64,000 nt of DNA from Ignavibacteriaceae bacterium. Lineage in GTDB: Bacteria > Bacteroidota > Ignavibacteria > Ignavibacteriales > Ignavibacteriaceae. The notes beneath the pieces are model-generated. The model was not told where the DNA came from and did not search any database. It saw only the letters and a list, made by a program, of their open reading frames with translations. The translations under genes were made by a program, and so were the position numbers. Shown one piece after another: positions 24,841-34,443 of the stretch (position 1 is the first letter of the stretch; every line of letters starts with the position of its first letter). The stretch lies in the NCBI GenBank assembly GCA_023229425.1, contig JALNZG010000008.1:90856-154855 (forward strand). Direction: 5' to 3'.

Positions 24841-27387
24841 GTGAAATTAAATCGAAAATATTTATTAAGAATGGCAATCTTTTTCTTTTTTCAATCGATT
24901 ATCTTTTCCCAAACGAGTGGAGTAAAAGGTAAAATAACTGATGGAAAAGATGCGTTGCCGTCTGTATCGGTATCACTGCTTAATTCCTCTTTAGGAACAA
25001 TTTCAGATAACGATGGGAATTTTTATCTAAATGGAATTCCCATTGGTAAGCAAAAGATAAAATTTTCCGCCATCGGGTATGATTCTAAAATTGTTGAACT
25101 TGAAATAATCACCAAGATAATTAGTTATGTTGAAGTTTCACTTGATGAAAATCCAATTGAGATTGCTGAAGTAAAAATTATTGGTTCTAAAGCAAGAAGT
25201 CAAAGTGATACACGGGTAAGTGTGATTGAGCTGAATCCTAAAAATGCAAAGATTCTTCCCGGCGCTGCAGAAGATGTTTTGAGAACATTACAATCTTTGC
25301 CTGGAGTTTTAGCTCCAAATGATTTTTCGTCTCAATTGATTGTTCGCGGAAGCGGACCGGATCAAAATCTGATCATTATTGATGATGTAGAAATATTTAA
25401 TCCTTACCGCCTTTATGGCGCCGTTAGTATGTTCAATCCGGATGCTGTCTCCGATATCAATCTGATCTCCGGTGGATTTCCTGCAAAATATGGGGACAGA
25501 CTTTCAGCTGTTCTGGATGTTACAAACAAAGAAGGGTCTAAAAATGCCTATTTATCAGGAAGTTTAAATGCTTCCATTATCAGCGCTAATTTGATCCTTG
25601 AAGGCAAGAATCCGTTTGATGTAAATGGGAGTTGGACCATTAATTCACGAAGAACTTATTACGATTTAATTATTGAGCCCTTCATCAAAAAAGCGGGATT
25701 GGTTGAAGAAAATGTTTCTCTGCCGAATTTTTATGATGTGCAGAGCAAATTTGTCTTTGGTCCATTTAAAGGGCATAAATTTATTATGAATGGAATATAC
25801 TCACAAGATGGAGTGGATGTAATCAGCGGTAAGGAAAGAAAAACTGCTGATAGTATTTCTATAAATAATTTAACAAAGAATAATGTCGTCAGTATGGCTT
25901 GGCATTATTCTGCGAGAAGAAAATTCTTCAATAAACTTACATTCTCATATTACAAAAACAGTGGAGCGACAAATTTCAATTCCGAGATTTTGGATCCCTC
26001 ATTGAACCGGAAAGATTTTGAGAATGTTCTACCGGATACTTTGTCACCTTATCTTCTCGGGTTTAAATTCGATAACGATTTTACTTTTATAAAAACATCG
26101 TTCGATGATAAACTGACATATCAGTTCACTAATCATACAATTGAAGCAGGAACTGGCGTTGATCTAATAGAAACGATCGTTAATTTTCGTTTTAGAATTG
26201 ATCCGCAATTAAAATCTTTCTTTTCGGCAAATCCAAATTTTAGAGCAGTTTTTAGCGATGTAAAAGAGACAAAACGGTATAAGAGAATTAAAACTTATGT
26301 TCAAGATAATATTTCGCTATCACAAAATTTATATTTGCAGCCGGGCATTCGCTATGATTATTACGAAATTCTCGACAAGTATTATGTAGCCCCACGAATT
26401 GCCGCTTCCTATGCATTTGATAACGTTACTACCTTGCGTGCTGTGTTTGGGGTCTATTATCAATCTCCCGGGTATGAAAAAATACGTGATCAAAATATTC
26501 TTTTTGATTTGAGTGATACCTACACAAATACTCTCCAGGCAGAGCGTGCATTTCATTATGTTATTGGGCTTGAACATTGGCTTACAAATGAATGGGATTT
26601 TACAGCCGAAGCCTATCTAAAAGAATTTTCAAATCTCATTGTGCAAAAAGTAGAAACGGGGAGTAGTTATTCCACTAATATAATTCTAGACAGTGACCCG
26701 CATTTAGCATCAAGTTGGTCGCAGCCTCAATTAAAACAAAGTGATTCTTTAACACAAATCCCGATTAACAATTCCTTTGGTAAAGCTTATGGTATTGAAA
26801 TTCTTTTAGCGAAAAAAAATATTGAAAAAGATTCGAAGCTAAGCGGATGGATCTCTTATGCTTTAGCATTTGCTAACCGGTATGAAAAAAAATCTATTAT
26901 CCCGTTTACCTTCGATCAAAGACATACAGTTAATGTTGTTATAAATTACCGATTTAATGAAACATGGGATGCCGGTATCCGCTGGCAATATGGTTCAGGT
27001 TTCCCGTACACCGAACCGGTTGGAAGCAAACCACGGATAATACTTGCAGATATGAATGGGGATTTTATTCCTGAAACTCCAATTATTGCAACAAGAAACA
27101 GTTCCGCCGATCCGAATAAGCAGCAGGTAATATTTGATATTGATTACGGAAATCGTTCAAGGTTTAATGCGCGCAAGCCTGTTTATCACCGGCTTGATAT
27201 TCGTGTTACTGCCGCTGTAAATATCTGGGGTTTTGATTGGAATTTTTATGTTGATATTATTAATATCTATAATAGAACAAATATAAATAGTTATAACTAC
27301 TATGTTAACGAAGACCTTAGTCTTGGAAGAGAAGCGAATGCTATGTTCCCAATAATTCCAACTCTGGGATTCTCAATAAAATTTTAA
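24841..27387 (+). CDS. TonB-dependent outer-membrane receptor
   Basis: An 848-aa protein starting at GTG. Signal peptide to about residue 25; carboxypeptidase-regulatory-like domain (about 27-108: GVKGKITDGKDALPSVSV, then GTISDNDGNFYLNGIP); plug domain (about 120-240, with LRTLQSLPGV, VRGSGPDQNLIIID and the GGFPAKYG turn); then a 22-strand-type barrel ending in GFSIKF. Such receptors import ligands across the outer membrane using TonB energy. No ligand is suggested by the neighbours: the next genes are a methyltransferase and DNA-repair genes. The closest annotation is a SusC/FecA-type receptor without a visible SusD partner. Confidence 0.85.
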   Translation: MKLNRKYLLRMAIFFFFQSIIFSQTSGVKGKITDGKDALPSVSVSLLNSSLGTISDNDGNFYLNGIPIGKQKIKFSAIGYDSKIVELEIITKIISYVEVSLDENPIEIAEVKIIGSKARSQSDTRVSVIELNPKNAKILPGAAEDVLRTLQSLPGVLAPNDFSSQLIVRGSGPDQNLIIIDDVEIFNPYRLYGAVSMFNPDAVSDINLISGGFPAKYGDRLSAVLDVTNKEGSKNAYLSGSLNASIISANLILEGKNPFDVNGSWTINSRRTYYDLIIEPFIKKAGLVEENVSLPNFYDVQSKFVFGPFKGHKFIMNGIYSQDGVDVISGKERKTADSISINNLTKNNVVSMAWHYSARRKFFNKLTFSYYKNSGATNFNSEILDPSLNRKDFENVLPDTLSPYLLGFKFDNDFTFIKTSFDDKLTYQFTNHTIEAGTGVDLIETIVNFRFRIDPQLKSFFSANPNFRAVFSDVKETKRYKRIKTYVQDNISLSQNLYLQPGIRYDYYEILDKYYVAPRIAASYAFDNVTTLRAVFGVYYQSPGYEKIRDQNILFDLSDTYTNTLQAERAFHYVIGLEHWLTNEWDFTAEAYLKEFSNLIVQKVETGSSYSTNIILDSDPHLASSWSQPQLKQSDSLTQIPINNSFGKAYGIEILLAKKNIEKDSKLSGWISYALAFANRYEKKSIIPFTFDQRHTVNVVINYRFNETWDAGIRWQYGSGFPYTEPVGSKPRIILADMNGDFIPETPIIATRNSSADPNKQQVIFDIDYGNRSRFNARKPVYHRLDIRVTAAVNIWGFDWNFYVDIINIYNRTNINSYNYYVNEDLSLGREANAMFPIIPTLGFSIKF

Positions 27388-27395
27388 GAGAAAAA

Positions 27396-28271
27396 ATGTC
27401 TAAAAAGAAAAATGAAATAATTGATTTAGGAGAACGCGGGAAGTATAATTCGGCGAACAAATTAAATTCTTTGACCGGGAAAGAGTGGATAAAGTTTTCC
27501 AAATCATGGTTCATTCACAAACCCCCTCAAAGAAAAAAAAATGAAGTCCTTCATCCGGCGAAATTTCCGGAATCACTTGTTACAGAATTTATTTCATTTT
27601 TTACAAAAGAAAATGACTGGGTGTTCGATCCCTTCCTTGGAACGGGGAGTACATTAATTGCAAGCGGTGCCCTTGGGCGTAATGCAGTTGGCGTGGAATT
27701 AAGCGATTATTATTTCCAAATTGCTAAAGAGAGAATTGAACATGAAAAATTTAGAAATACGATCCTTCCTCTCTGCGGTTCATCATTACAATTACGGGAA
27801 ATGTTGAAAAATATTTCATCAATTAAAAAGCAATTTGATTATGTAATTACTTCACCGCCATATTGGAATCAACTTGAAAGAAATTCAATGAGGCAGAAGA
27901 AGCGAAAGGAAGACGGACTCGATACAAAATATTCAAACAATAAAGATGATATCGGGAACATTGTTAGTTATGAAGAATTTCTCGAAACCCAGGCAAAAAT
28001 ATTTGATGAAGTTTTTTCTATTACAAAAGAAAACGGTTACCTTACGGTTATCACAAATAATGTTTATTATAACGGAAAACTTTTTCCGCTCGCTTTTGAT
28101 ACGGCAATTTCATTAACTAAACGCGGTGAAAAAAGTTGGACTTTAAAAGACGAAAAAGTCTGGCTGCAAAACGATAAACCACTTATTGCGTTAGGAATTA
28201 ATAGCGCATGGGTTTCGAACCGCCATCATCAATATTGTTTGATTTTTAGAAAAGAAAAGAAAAATGGCTGA
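27396..28271 (+). CDS. Orphan N4/N6-type DNA methyltransferase
   Basis: A 291-aa protein with the SAM-binding motif I DPFLGTGST (residues 78-86), GVELS downstream of it, and the catalytic motif IV TSPPYW (152-157). The SPPY form is most common in N4-cytosine enzymes but also occurs in N6-adenine enzymes. Motif I precedes motif IV, the opposite order to the usual beta-class arrangement. No restriction endonuclease or specificity subunit is nearby, so it is an orphan. It starts 8 nt after the TonB receptor stop and overlaps xseA by 8 nt, so it is embedded in a housekeeping transcript. Confidence 0.85.
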   Translation: MSKKKNEIIDLGERGKYNSANKLNSLTGKEWIKFSKSWFIHKPPQRKKNEVLHPAKFPESLVTEFISFFTKENDWVFDPFLGTGSTLIASGALGRNAVGVELSDYYFQIAKERIEHEKFRNTILPLCGSSLQLREMLKNISSIKKQFDYVITSPPYWNQLERNSMRQKKRKEDGLDTKYSNNKDDIGNIVSYEEFLETQAKIFDEVFSITKENGYLTVITNNVYYNGKLFPLAFDTAISLTKRGEKSWTLKDEKVWLQNDKPLIALGINSAWVSNRHHQYCLIFRKEKKNG

Positions 28272-29460
28272 TACTGCTTTAACCGTTTCAGAAATAACAA
28301 GATTAATTAAAAAAGACTTGGAAGAAAATTTTTCCTCACTAAGTATAGTCGGAGAAATATCAAACTTCAAAGCACATTCTTCCGGTCACTGGTATTTCAC
28401 ATTGAAAGATATTGATGCTCAAATATCTTGCACGATGTGGCGTGGAGTAAATAATCATGTCTTTTTTTCTCCGCAAGATGGGATGAAAATTATCATCATT
28501 GGGAGAATAACCGTTTACCCACCTCGCGGAAATTACCAGATTGAAGTGCGGGCAATGCAGCCTGCGGGAATTGGCGAGCTTCAACTTGCTTTTGAAAAAT
28601 TGAAAGAAAAACTTCAACTTGAAGGTTTGTTTGACCGAGAGAATAAAAAAGAACTTCCTGAACTTCCCATGCAAATTGGAATTGTAACCTCAATCGGCGG
28701 CGCTGCACTTCGCGACATGATCAGTGTTGCAAAAAGACGATTTCCACTGGTTGAAATTTCGATTGCTTCATGCGCAGTACAAGGTGTTGGTGCAGCCGAA
28801 TCAATTGCTAAAGCTATTCAACTACTAAACAAACAAAATGTTGTTGAAGTTATTGTCGTTGCTCGCGGCGGTGGTTCTCTTGAAGACCTTTGGGCATTTA
28901 ATGAAGAGACAGTTGCTTATGCGATTTATAAGTCAATAATTCCGGTTGTTACAGGAATTGGACACGAAATTGATTTTACAATTGCCGATTTCGTCGCCGA
29001 TTATCGAGCAGCCACTCCGACTGCTGCAATGGAAATTTTAACTCCTGAAAAAGAAGAAATTAAAAATATTATTAGCGATTTTGATAATGAATTAACCGAA
29101 AAAATGTTAAACAAAATTTCAGATATAAAAGAAAAAATATCTTCTGCTTTACATTCGTATGGTTTTCGTTCTCCGTTAGATATGTTGAAATTATATAATC
29201 AAAAAGTTGATTCAGCAGTTTACCGACTCAATCAGACATGTGAAAAGTACATAAACGTTCAAAAAAACAATATAGCTTTGCTTACTTCAAAACTTTCTGC
29301 CTACGATGTGCAAAAAACACTCGCCAAAGGTTTTGTTTTAGTTAAACAAGAAGATAAATTTGTAACAAGAGCTAAAAAATTTCAGACTGCTCAACCGCAT
29401 ACGCTGATATTTCTTGACAACCAAATTCAAATATCAAAAAATTATGAAGAAAAAAACTAA
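28264..29460 (+). CDS. xseA: Exodeoxyribonuclease VII large subunit
   Basis: A 398-aa protein with the family's N-terminal OB-fold (LTVSEITRLIKKDLEENF, VVGEIS-like VGEISNFK, HWYFTLKD) and the catalytic domain motifs GIVTSIGGAALRD, VARGGGSLEDLWAFN and VTGIGHEIDFTIADFVAD, which lead into the RAATPTAA block. The enzyme is cytoplasmic and degrades single-stranded DNA to short oligonucleotides in repair and recombination. It overlaps both neighbours (the methyltransferase gene by 8 nt, xseB by 17 nt), so translation is probably coupled to that of the small subunit. Confidence 0.95.
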   Translation: MADTALTVSEITRLIKKDLEENFSSLSIVGEISNFKAHSSGHWYFTLKDIDAQISCTMWRGVNNHVFFSPQDGMKIIIIGRITVYPPRGNYQIEVRAMQPAGIGELQLAFEKLKEKLQLEGLFDRENKKELPELPMQIGIVTSIGGAALRDMISVAKRRFPLVEISIASCAVQGVGAAESIAKAIQLLNKQNVVEVIVVARGGGSLEDLWAFNEETVAYAIYKSIIPVVTGIGHEIDFTIADFVADYRAATPTAAMEILTPEKEEIKNIISDFDNELTEKMLNKISDIKEKISSALHSYGFRSPLDMLKLYNQKVDSAVYRLNQTCEKYINVQKNNIALLTSKLSAYDVQKTLAKGFVLVKQEDKFVTRAKKFQTAQPHTLIFLDNQIQISKNYEEKN

Positions 29461-29674
29461 CGAATCAACTTTTAAAAATGATTTGCAGAGACTGGAAGAG
29501 ATAGCAACTTTGTTAGACAACAATGAACTTGATCTTGAAGAAGCTATTTCTTTATTTGAAGAAGGGATTCAACTTTCAAAAAAATGTTTAGATACATTAA
29601 CAACTGCTGAGCTTAAAGTAACTGAATTAAAAGCAAAAATTGATTTCAAAAATGATGATGATTCTTTTAACTGA
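29444..29674 (+). CDS. xseB: Exodeoxyribonuclease VII small subunit
   Basis: A 76-aa protein, the normal length for this family, with the helical signature FKNDLQRLEEIATLLDNNE, LEEAISLFEEGI and the C-terminal acidic tail. The start is placed at the ATG at 29444 inside the end of xseA; an in-frame ATG 10 codons earlier would add residues the family lacks. It binds the large subunit to form the multimeric nuclease. Confidence 0.93.
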   Translation: MKKKTNESTFKNDLQRLEEIATLLDNNELDLEEAISLFEEGIQLSKKCLDTLTTAELKVTELKAKIDFKNDDDSFN

Positions 29675-29697
29675 CAATATGAACGGAGTTTTTCTGA

Positions 29698-31614
29698 ATG
29701 TCCGAAACAAGTACATATAAAATATTAGATAAAATAAACTTACCCGCCGATATTCGAAAATTAGAGATCAATGAATTAAAGGAACTCTGCGCTGATATTC
29801 GTCAATACATGGTTGATGTTATTTCAGAAATAGGGGGACATTTTGGAGGCGGACTTGGTACAGTTGAATTAACTGTCGCTCTTCATCGAGTATTTAATAC
29901 ACCTGATGATTTAATAGTTTGGGATACCGGTCATCAAGCATATCCACATAAAATAGTAACCGGTAGAAAAGAAGAGCTAAAAAAGATTCGGCAATTTGGC
30001 GGTATCTCGGGTTTCCTTAAGCGAAGCGAAAGTGAATATGACACGTTCGGTGCCGGGCATGCTTCAACTTCAATTTCTGCCGCGCTTGGTATGGCAGTTG
30101 CTCAAAGATATAAAACTAAAAATAAAAAAGTTATTGCTGTTATTGGTGACGGTGCGATGACCGGCGGCATGGCTTACGAAGCAATGAATAATTCCGGTGT
30201 ATTGAAAGCTGATTTAATTGTTATCCTCAATGATAACAATATGTCTATTGCCCCAAATGTTTGGCAAATCTCAAATTATTTCACAGAAATTATCTCCCAT
30301 CCGGAGTACAATAAATTTAAAGGACAAGTATGGGATTTAACCGGAAAGCTTGATAATTTCGGCGACCGTTTAAGAAAAATTGCCGTGAGATTAGAAAGTG
30401 GAATTAAAGCTGTTATTACACCGGGGATGTTATTTGAGGCTTTAGGATTCCGTTATTTCGGACCTGTGAATGGACATAACGTAAATCAATTAGTGAAACT
30501 TTTTGAGCAGGTTAAAGCATTTAAGGGACCAATCCTCATTCATGCAATTACGGAAAAAGGAAAGGGTTACATACCGGCTGAAAAAGATGTTCAACATTTG
30601 CACGCAGCAACTCCGTTTAATAAAGAAACGGGAAAGGCTTTGAAAAGTTCAAGTTCTGTTCCTTCATATACAAAAATTTTTGGAGAAGCGCTTACACAAC
30701 TTGTTGAAAAAAATCCAAAGATTGTCGGAATTACTGCTGCAATGCCTGATGGAACAGGATTAGATATTCTTAGAGAAAAATTCCCGCAAAATTATTTTGA
30801 TGTGGGAATTGCCGAAGAACATGCGGTAACTTTTTCTGCAGGATTAGCAACACAAGGAATTATTCCGGTTGTGGCGATTTATTCAACATTTCTTCAACGC
30901 GCTTTCGATCACATTATTCATGATGTTGCTTTGCAACATCTTCATGTTGTTTTCATTCTCGATAGAGCCGGTCTAGTGGGCGCGGATGGACCAACTCATC
31001 ATGGAACTTTCGATTTGACCTATTTAAGATTAATCCCTTCAATGGTAATTATGGCTCCCAAAGATGAAGCCGAATTAAGAAACATGCTTTATACTGCAAC
31101 AGAATATAAAGCCGGACCTGTAGCTGTGCGCTATCCAAGAGGTTCTGCAATCGGCGTTGAGTTGAGTGAATCATTTGAAAAAATTCCTATTGGAATAGGC
31201 GAGAGGATTAAATCTGGGAAAGATGTAGCTTTCCTTGCCGTTGGATCGATGGTGCAAACTGCAATGAAAGCAGCAGATGAATTATCTAAAGAGGGAATTG
31301 AGGTTGAAGTAATAAACATGCGCTTTGTTAAACCATTGGATGAAACGTTGCTAGATGAAGTAGCCAAAAATAATAAAAAAATAATTACGTTGGAAGAGAA
31401 TACTATTGTCGGTGGTTTCGGAAGCGGAGTGTTGGAATATTTTTCTCAAAAAGGTTTTAAAAACGATATTCTGCGAATTGGTTTACCCGATGATTTTGTG
31501 GAACACGGAACGCAAGCAGAACTTTATAAATTGCTTGAAATTGATGTTGAAGGTATAATAAAAAAAACAAAACTATTTCTTGCCTGCCTACCGTCAGGCA
31601 GGCACAATGAATGA
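29698..31614 (+). CDS. dxs: 1-Deoxy-D-xylulose-5-phosphate synthase
   Basis: A 638-aa protein with the thiamin-diphosphate site (VIGDGAMTGGMAYEAMNN ... NDNNMSI), the N-terminal GGHFGGGLGTVELTVALH block, the transketolase-type IAEEHAVTFSAGLA and the C-terminal transketolase domain. It condenses pyruvate and glyceraldehyde-3-phosphate in the first step of the non-mevalonate isoprenoid pathway. The last residues (LACLPSGRHNE) are encoded by a 24-bp palindrome (31581-31604), an unusual tail for this family, so the original stop was probably displaced. It requires TPP, which links it to the thiamin operon at 57-62 kb. Confidence 0.96.
   Translation: MSETSTYKILDKINLPADIRKLEINELKELCADIRQYMVDVISEIGGHFGGGLGTVELTVALHRVFNTPDDLIVWDTGHQAYPHKIVTGRKEELKKIRQFGGISGFLKRSESEYDTFGAGHASTSISAALGMAVAQRYKTKNKKVIAVIGDGAMTGGMAYEAMNNSGVLKADLIVILNDNNMSIAPNVWQISNYFTEIISHPEYNKFKGQVWDLTGKLDNFGDRLRKIAVRLESGIKAVITPGMLFEALGFRYFGPVNGHNVNQLVKLFEQVKAFKGPILIHAITEKGKGYIPAEKDVQHLHAATPFNKETGKALKSSSSVPSYTKIFGEALTQLVEKNPKIVGITAAMPDGTGLDILREKFPQNYFDVGIAEEHAVTFSAGLATQGIIPVVAIYSTFLQRAFDHIIHDVALQHLHVVFILDRAGLVGADGPTHHGTFDLTYLRLIPSMVIMAPKDEAELRNMLYTATEYKAGPVAVRYPRGSAIGVELSESFEKIPIGIGERIKSGKDVAFLAVGSMVQTAMKAADELSKEGIEVEVINMRFVKPLDETLLDEVAKNNKKIITLEENTIVGGFGSGVLEYFSQKGFKNDILRIGLPDDFVEHGTQAELYKLLEIDVEGIIKKTKLFLACLPSGRHNE
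31581..31604. repeat. Short palindromic element within the dxs 3' end
   Basis: TGCCTGCCT and AGGCAGGCA form a perfect 9-bp inverted repeat around a 6-base ACCGTC spacer. It is GC-rich against AT-rich surroundings and is translated as part of the dxs tail. It looks like a small dispersed palindromic repeat inserted in the gene end, possibly also forming an RNA hairpin just before the stop codon. Confidence 0.65.
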
Positions 31615-31629
31615 ATTCTTGGAATAATT

Positions 31630-32634
31630 ATGAATCAAGTTAAAATTGGCGTTATAGGTTTAGGAAGTATTGCTCAGCTTGTACATCTCCCTATGCTAAA
31701 AAAATTAAACAACGCATACATCACCGCCGTTAGTGAAGTAAATAAAAACAGATTACTTAGTGTCGGTGAAAAGTTTGGAATTAAAAATCTTTACACTAAC
31801 TATGAAGAGATGCTTGAGAAGGAAGAATTAGACGCAGTAATTATAGCTACTCCGACGGATACACATTTACCAATCGCTTTAGCTTGCATTGAAAAAAAGA
31901 AACATCTATTAGTTGAAAAACCAATCACTCGTTCAATCGCTGAGACACAGCAAATTGTTGATGCTGCAAAAAAACAAAACACTAAAGTGATGGTCGGAAT
32001 GAATTTCCGGTATCGCCCCGATGTAATGTTATTAAAAAGCATTATTATTTCCGGTGACCTTGGAGAAATATTTTATGTAAAATGCGGTTGGTTAAGGAAA
32101 CAAAGCTCAGAGGGACAGTGGTTCACTAAAAAAGATTCCTCGGGCGGCGGCGTTATTTTAGATCTTGGTATTGTTTTACTTGATCTTTCTCTTTGGTTAT
32201 TGAATTTCCCTGAAATTGCTTCCGTCTCAACACAAAATTTTTTTATAAATACTTCCAGTGTTGAAGACTGTTCCTTAAGCATGATTCGCTGCAGACCAAA
32301 TGCTCTTATCAATTTGGAAACAAGTTGGTCACTAAGTTCCGAAAAAGATACCTTCTATTTGGATATTTACGGAACAAAGGGGAATGCATCCCTCAATCCA
32401 TTGCGTGTATTTAAGAAAATGAATGATCAGCAGATCGATATGACTCCTTCAGGAAGCGATAATTATCTTTCTCTCTTTAAGAAATCATATTTAAATGAAT
32501 TAAAACATTTTCTTGGTGCGGTGCAGGGAGTTAATCCATTATTTTCACCCGCTGAAGAATCGCTTCCCCGTATGAAAATAATCGCATCGATGTATCAATC
32601 AGCTCATGAAAAAAAAGAAATTCACTTCGAGTAA
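31630..32634 (+). CDS. Gfo/Idh/MocA-family oxidoreductase
   Basis: A 334-aa protein with an N-terminal Rossmann fold (IGVIGLGSIAQ, residues 6-16), the IIATPTDTH block and the signature EKPITRS where the family lysine sits, followed by the C-terminal alpha/beta domain with GGGVILDLGIVLLDLSLWL. These enzymes are NAD(P)-dependent dehydrogenases of sugars, sugar acids or sugar nucleotides; the substrate cannot be deduced. It is 15 nt after dxs and 2 nt before the response regulator gene, so it lies in one transcript with them. Confidence 0.9.
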   Translation: MNQVKIGVIGLGSIAQLVHLPMLKKLNNAYITAVSEVNKNRLLSVGEKFGIKNLYTNYEEMLEKEELDAVIIATPTDTHLPIALACIEKKKHLLVEKPITRSIAETQQIVDAAKKQNTKVMVGMNFRYRPDVMLLKSIIISGDLGEIFYVKCGWLRKQSSEGQWFTKKDSSGGGVILDLGIVLLDLSLWLLNFPEIASVSTQNFFINTSSVEDCSLSMIRCRPNALINLETSWSLSSEKDTFYLDIYGTKGNASLNPLRVFKKMNDQQIDMTPSGSDNYLSLFKKSYLNELKHFLGAVQGVNPLFSPAEESLPRMKIIASMYQSAHEKKEIHFE

Positions 32635-32636
32635 AC

Positions 32637-33317
32637 ATGAAAAAAATTTTATTAGCCGACGACGAAAAAGATATTCTTGAGTTCCTGAAATACAATTTGG
32701 AAAAAGAAGGTTTTGCGGTAATTACCGCAACCAACGGGGAAGAAGCGATTTCTCTTTTGAAGGAAAACCCGGATTTGGCTATTCTCGATATTATGATGCC
32801 GAAATTAAACGGTTTTGAAGTTTGTGCTAAGATCCGCGAAAATAAAAAAACTGCCCATCTTCCGGTAATATTTCTTACGGCAAGATCATCAGAGCAAGAT
32901 GAAATTAAAGGTTTAGAACTTGGGGCAAATGATTTTATTCAAAAACCCATTTCTCCGTTAAAATTAATTGCCCGTGTAAAAACAAATCTCAGAAAATCAA
33001 CATATAACGCTAATGAAAATGAAATTCTTTCGGTTGGTCCGATTGTAATTGATAGAGAGAAGTATAAAATATTTCTCAATAACGTAGAAACATTTTTTCC
33101 GAGAAAAGAATTCGAGTTGCTAAGTTATCTATGCGAAAATGCAGGTAAAATATTGACCAGATTGGCAATATTACAAAAAGTTTGGGGGAGTGATATCTAT
33201 GTAGTTGATCGTACCATTGATGTACACATTAGAAAAATTAGAGAAAAACTCGGTACACATTCGGATATTATTGAAACCATAAAAAGCGTGGGGTATAGAA
33301 TGAAAAATGCTTCGTAA
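32637..33317 (+). CDS. PhoB/OmpR-family response regulator
   Basis: A 226-aa protein with an N-terminal receiver domain (acidic pair in LLADDEKD, phospho-acceptor Asp51 in LAILDIMMP, Thr in FLTARS, Lys in IQKPIS) and a C-terminal winged-helix DNA-binding domain (about 128-224) with LLSYLCENAGKILTR, VWGSD and RTIDVHIRKIREKLG. It is a transcription regulator partnered with the histidine kinase whose gene overlaps its 3' end by 11 nt. The target genes are unknown. Confidence 0.93.
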   Translation: MKKILLADDEKDILEFLKYNLEKEGFAVITATNGEEAISLLKENPDLAILDIMMPKLNGFEVCAKIRENKKTAHLPVIFLTARSSEQDEIKGLELGANDFIQKPISPLKLIARVKTNLRKSTYNANENEILSVGPIVIDREKYKIFLNNVETFFPRKEFELLSYLCENAGKILTRLAILQKVWGSDIYVVDRTIDVHIRKIREKLGTHSDIIETIKSVGYRMKNAS

Positions 33318-34335
33318 TCTCTCACATCGCTTTTCTTTTATACTGCTTTTTAAAATTGAAATCTTGATATTTATAATTTTATTTATAGCGCCTGTCTTCT
33401 TATTTCCAATATCTCCGGATCGTAAAATATTTTTTGTCATTTGGGCTTCCGTTGGATTTTTGATCATTTCCTTTTTTGTAAGAAGAAGATTAAAAGAAAT
33501 ATTTTCAGTAATTGAAAAAAAAATCAAGAGAATGAGCCATGATGATTGTAGCGATGATAGAACATTACAACTATCATACGCGTTTAATGAAATTGAAACC
33601 GCTTTAAATCAAATGGCTGAGAAGTATAAAAATGATATCGCAAAAATGAAACGGCTCGAACGCATACGCACGGAATTTCTCGGTAATGTTTCCCACGAGT
33701 TGCGCACACCGATCTTCACTATCCAAGGTTTTTTGGAAACGCTGTTAAACGGCGCCCTTGAGGACCCAAATGTAAATAGAAAATTTCTTGAAAAAGCCGC
33801 TGCACATACGGAAAACTTAAACCATTTGTTAAATGATTTGATTGACATTTCCATGATCGAATCGGGTGAAATGCGCTTGAGTTTCCGATATTTCAATTTA
33901 TTGGATTTCTTAATTGAAATCGTGAAAGAATATGATCCTATAGTTTTAGAGAAGAATCTTAAAATTGAAATTGGGCAATTCAATAAAAAATTAGAAGTAT
34001 TCGGCGATAAAAATAAACTTAAACAAGTATTTGTTAATCTCATTCAAAATGCTATTAAATATTCCAACTCGGGGAAAATTGAGCTTATGGTTGAAGAAGA
34101 AAAAAGTTCAGCTTTAATTATCGTAAAAGATTTCGGTGTTGGCATACCGGAAAAAGATATTGAAAGAATATTTGAAAGATTTTATCGTGTTGATAAAACC
34201 CGTTCAAAAGAAATTGGTGGAACCGGTTTGGGGCTTGCAATTGTTAAACATATCGTCGAAGCGCATAATTCAAAAATTGAAGTGAAAAGTAAGGTTGGTG
34301 TGGGTTCAGAATTTTCATTCAGTTTGAAAAAATAA
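33307..34335 (+). CDS. PhoR-like sensor histidine kinase
   Basis: A 342-aa membrane kinase. Two hydrophobic segments (about residues 14-33 and 41-58) sit close together with almost no periplasmic loop, so it probably senses within the membrane or through a partner. Next come a HisKA dimerisation helix with His130 in SHELRTP, and an ATPase domain with NLIQNAIKYS (N box), DFGVGIP (G1), FERFYRVD (F box) and GGTGLGLAIV (G2). No PAS or HAMP domain is evident. It is translationally coupled to the response regulator gene. Confidence 0.93.
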   Translation: MLRNLSHRFSFILLFKIEILIFIILFIAPVFLFPISPDRKIFFVIWASVGFLIISFFVRRRLKEIFSVIEKKIKRMSHDDCSDDRTLQLSYAFNEIETALNQMAEKYKNDIAKMKRLERIRTEFLGNVSHELRTPIFTIQGFLETLLNGALEDPNVNRKFLEKAAAHTENLNHLLNDLIDISMIESGEMRLSFRYFNLLDFLIEIVKEYDPIVLEKNLKIEIGQFNKKLEVFGDKNKLKQVFVNLIQNAIKYSNSGKIELMVEEEKSSALIIVKDFGVGIPEKDIERIFERFYRVDKTRSKEIGGTGLGLAIVKHIVEAHNSKIEVKSKVGVGSEFSFSLKK

Positions 34336-34443
34336 TTGAATTTAATCCTAGCTTGATGTGTATTTATCTCGTAGAAGTTCTTCGTTTTACCTTGCAATAC
34401 TTCCCTTGCAAAGTTAGATTTACAATAAAAAAACTACACATTT

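Noticed and set aside
27396..28271. A restriction-modification system
   Set aside because: Only the methyltransferase is present; both flanking genes are clearly a TonB receptor and xseA.
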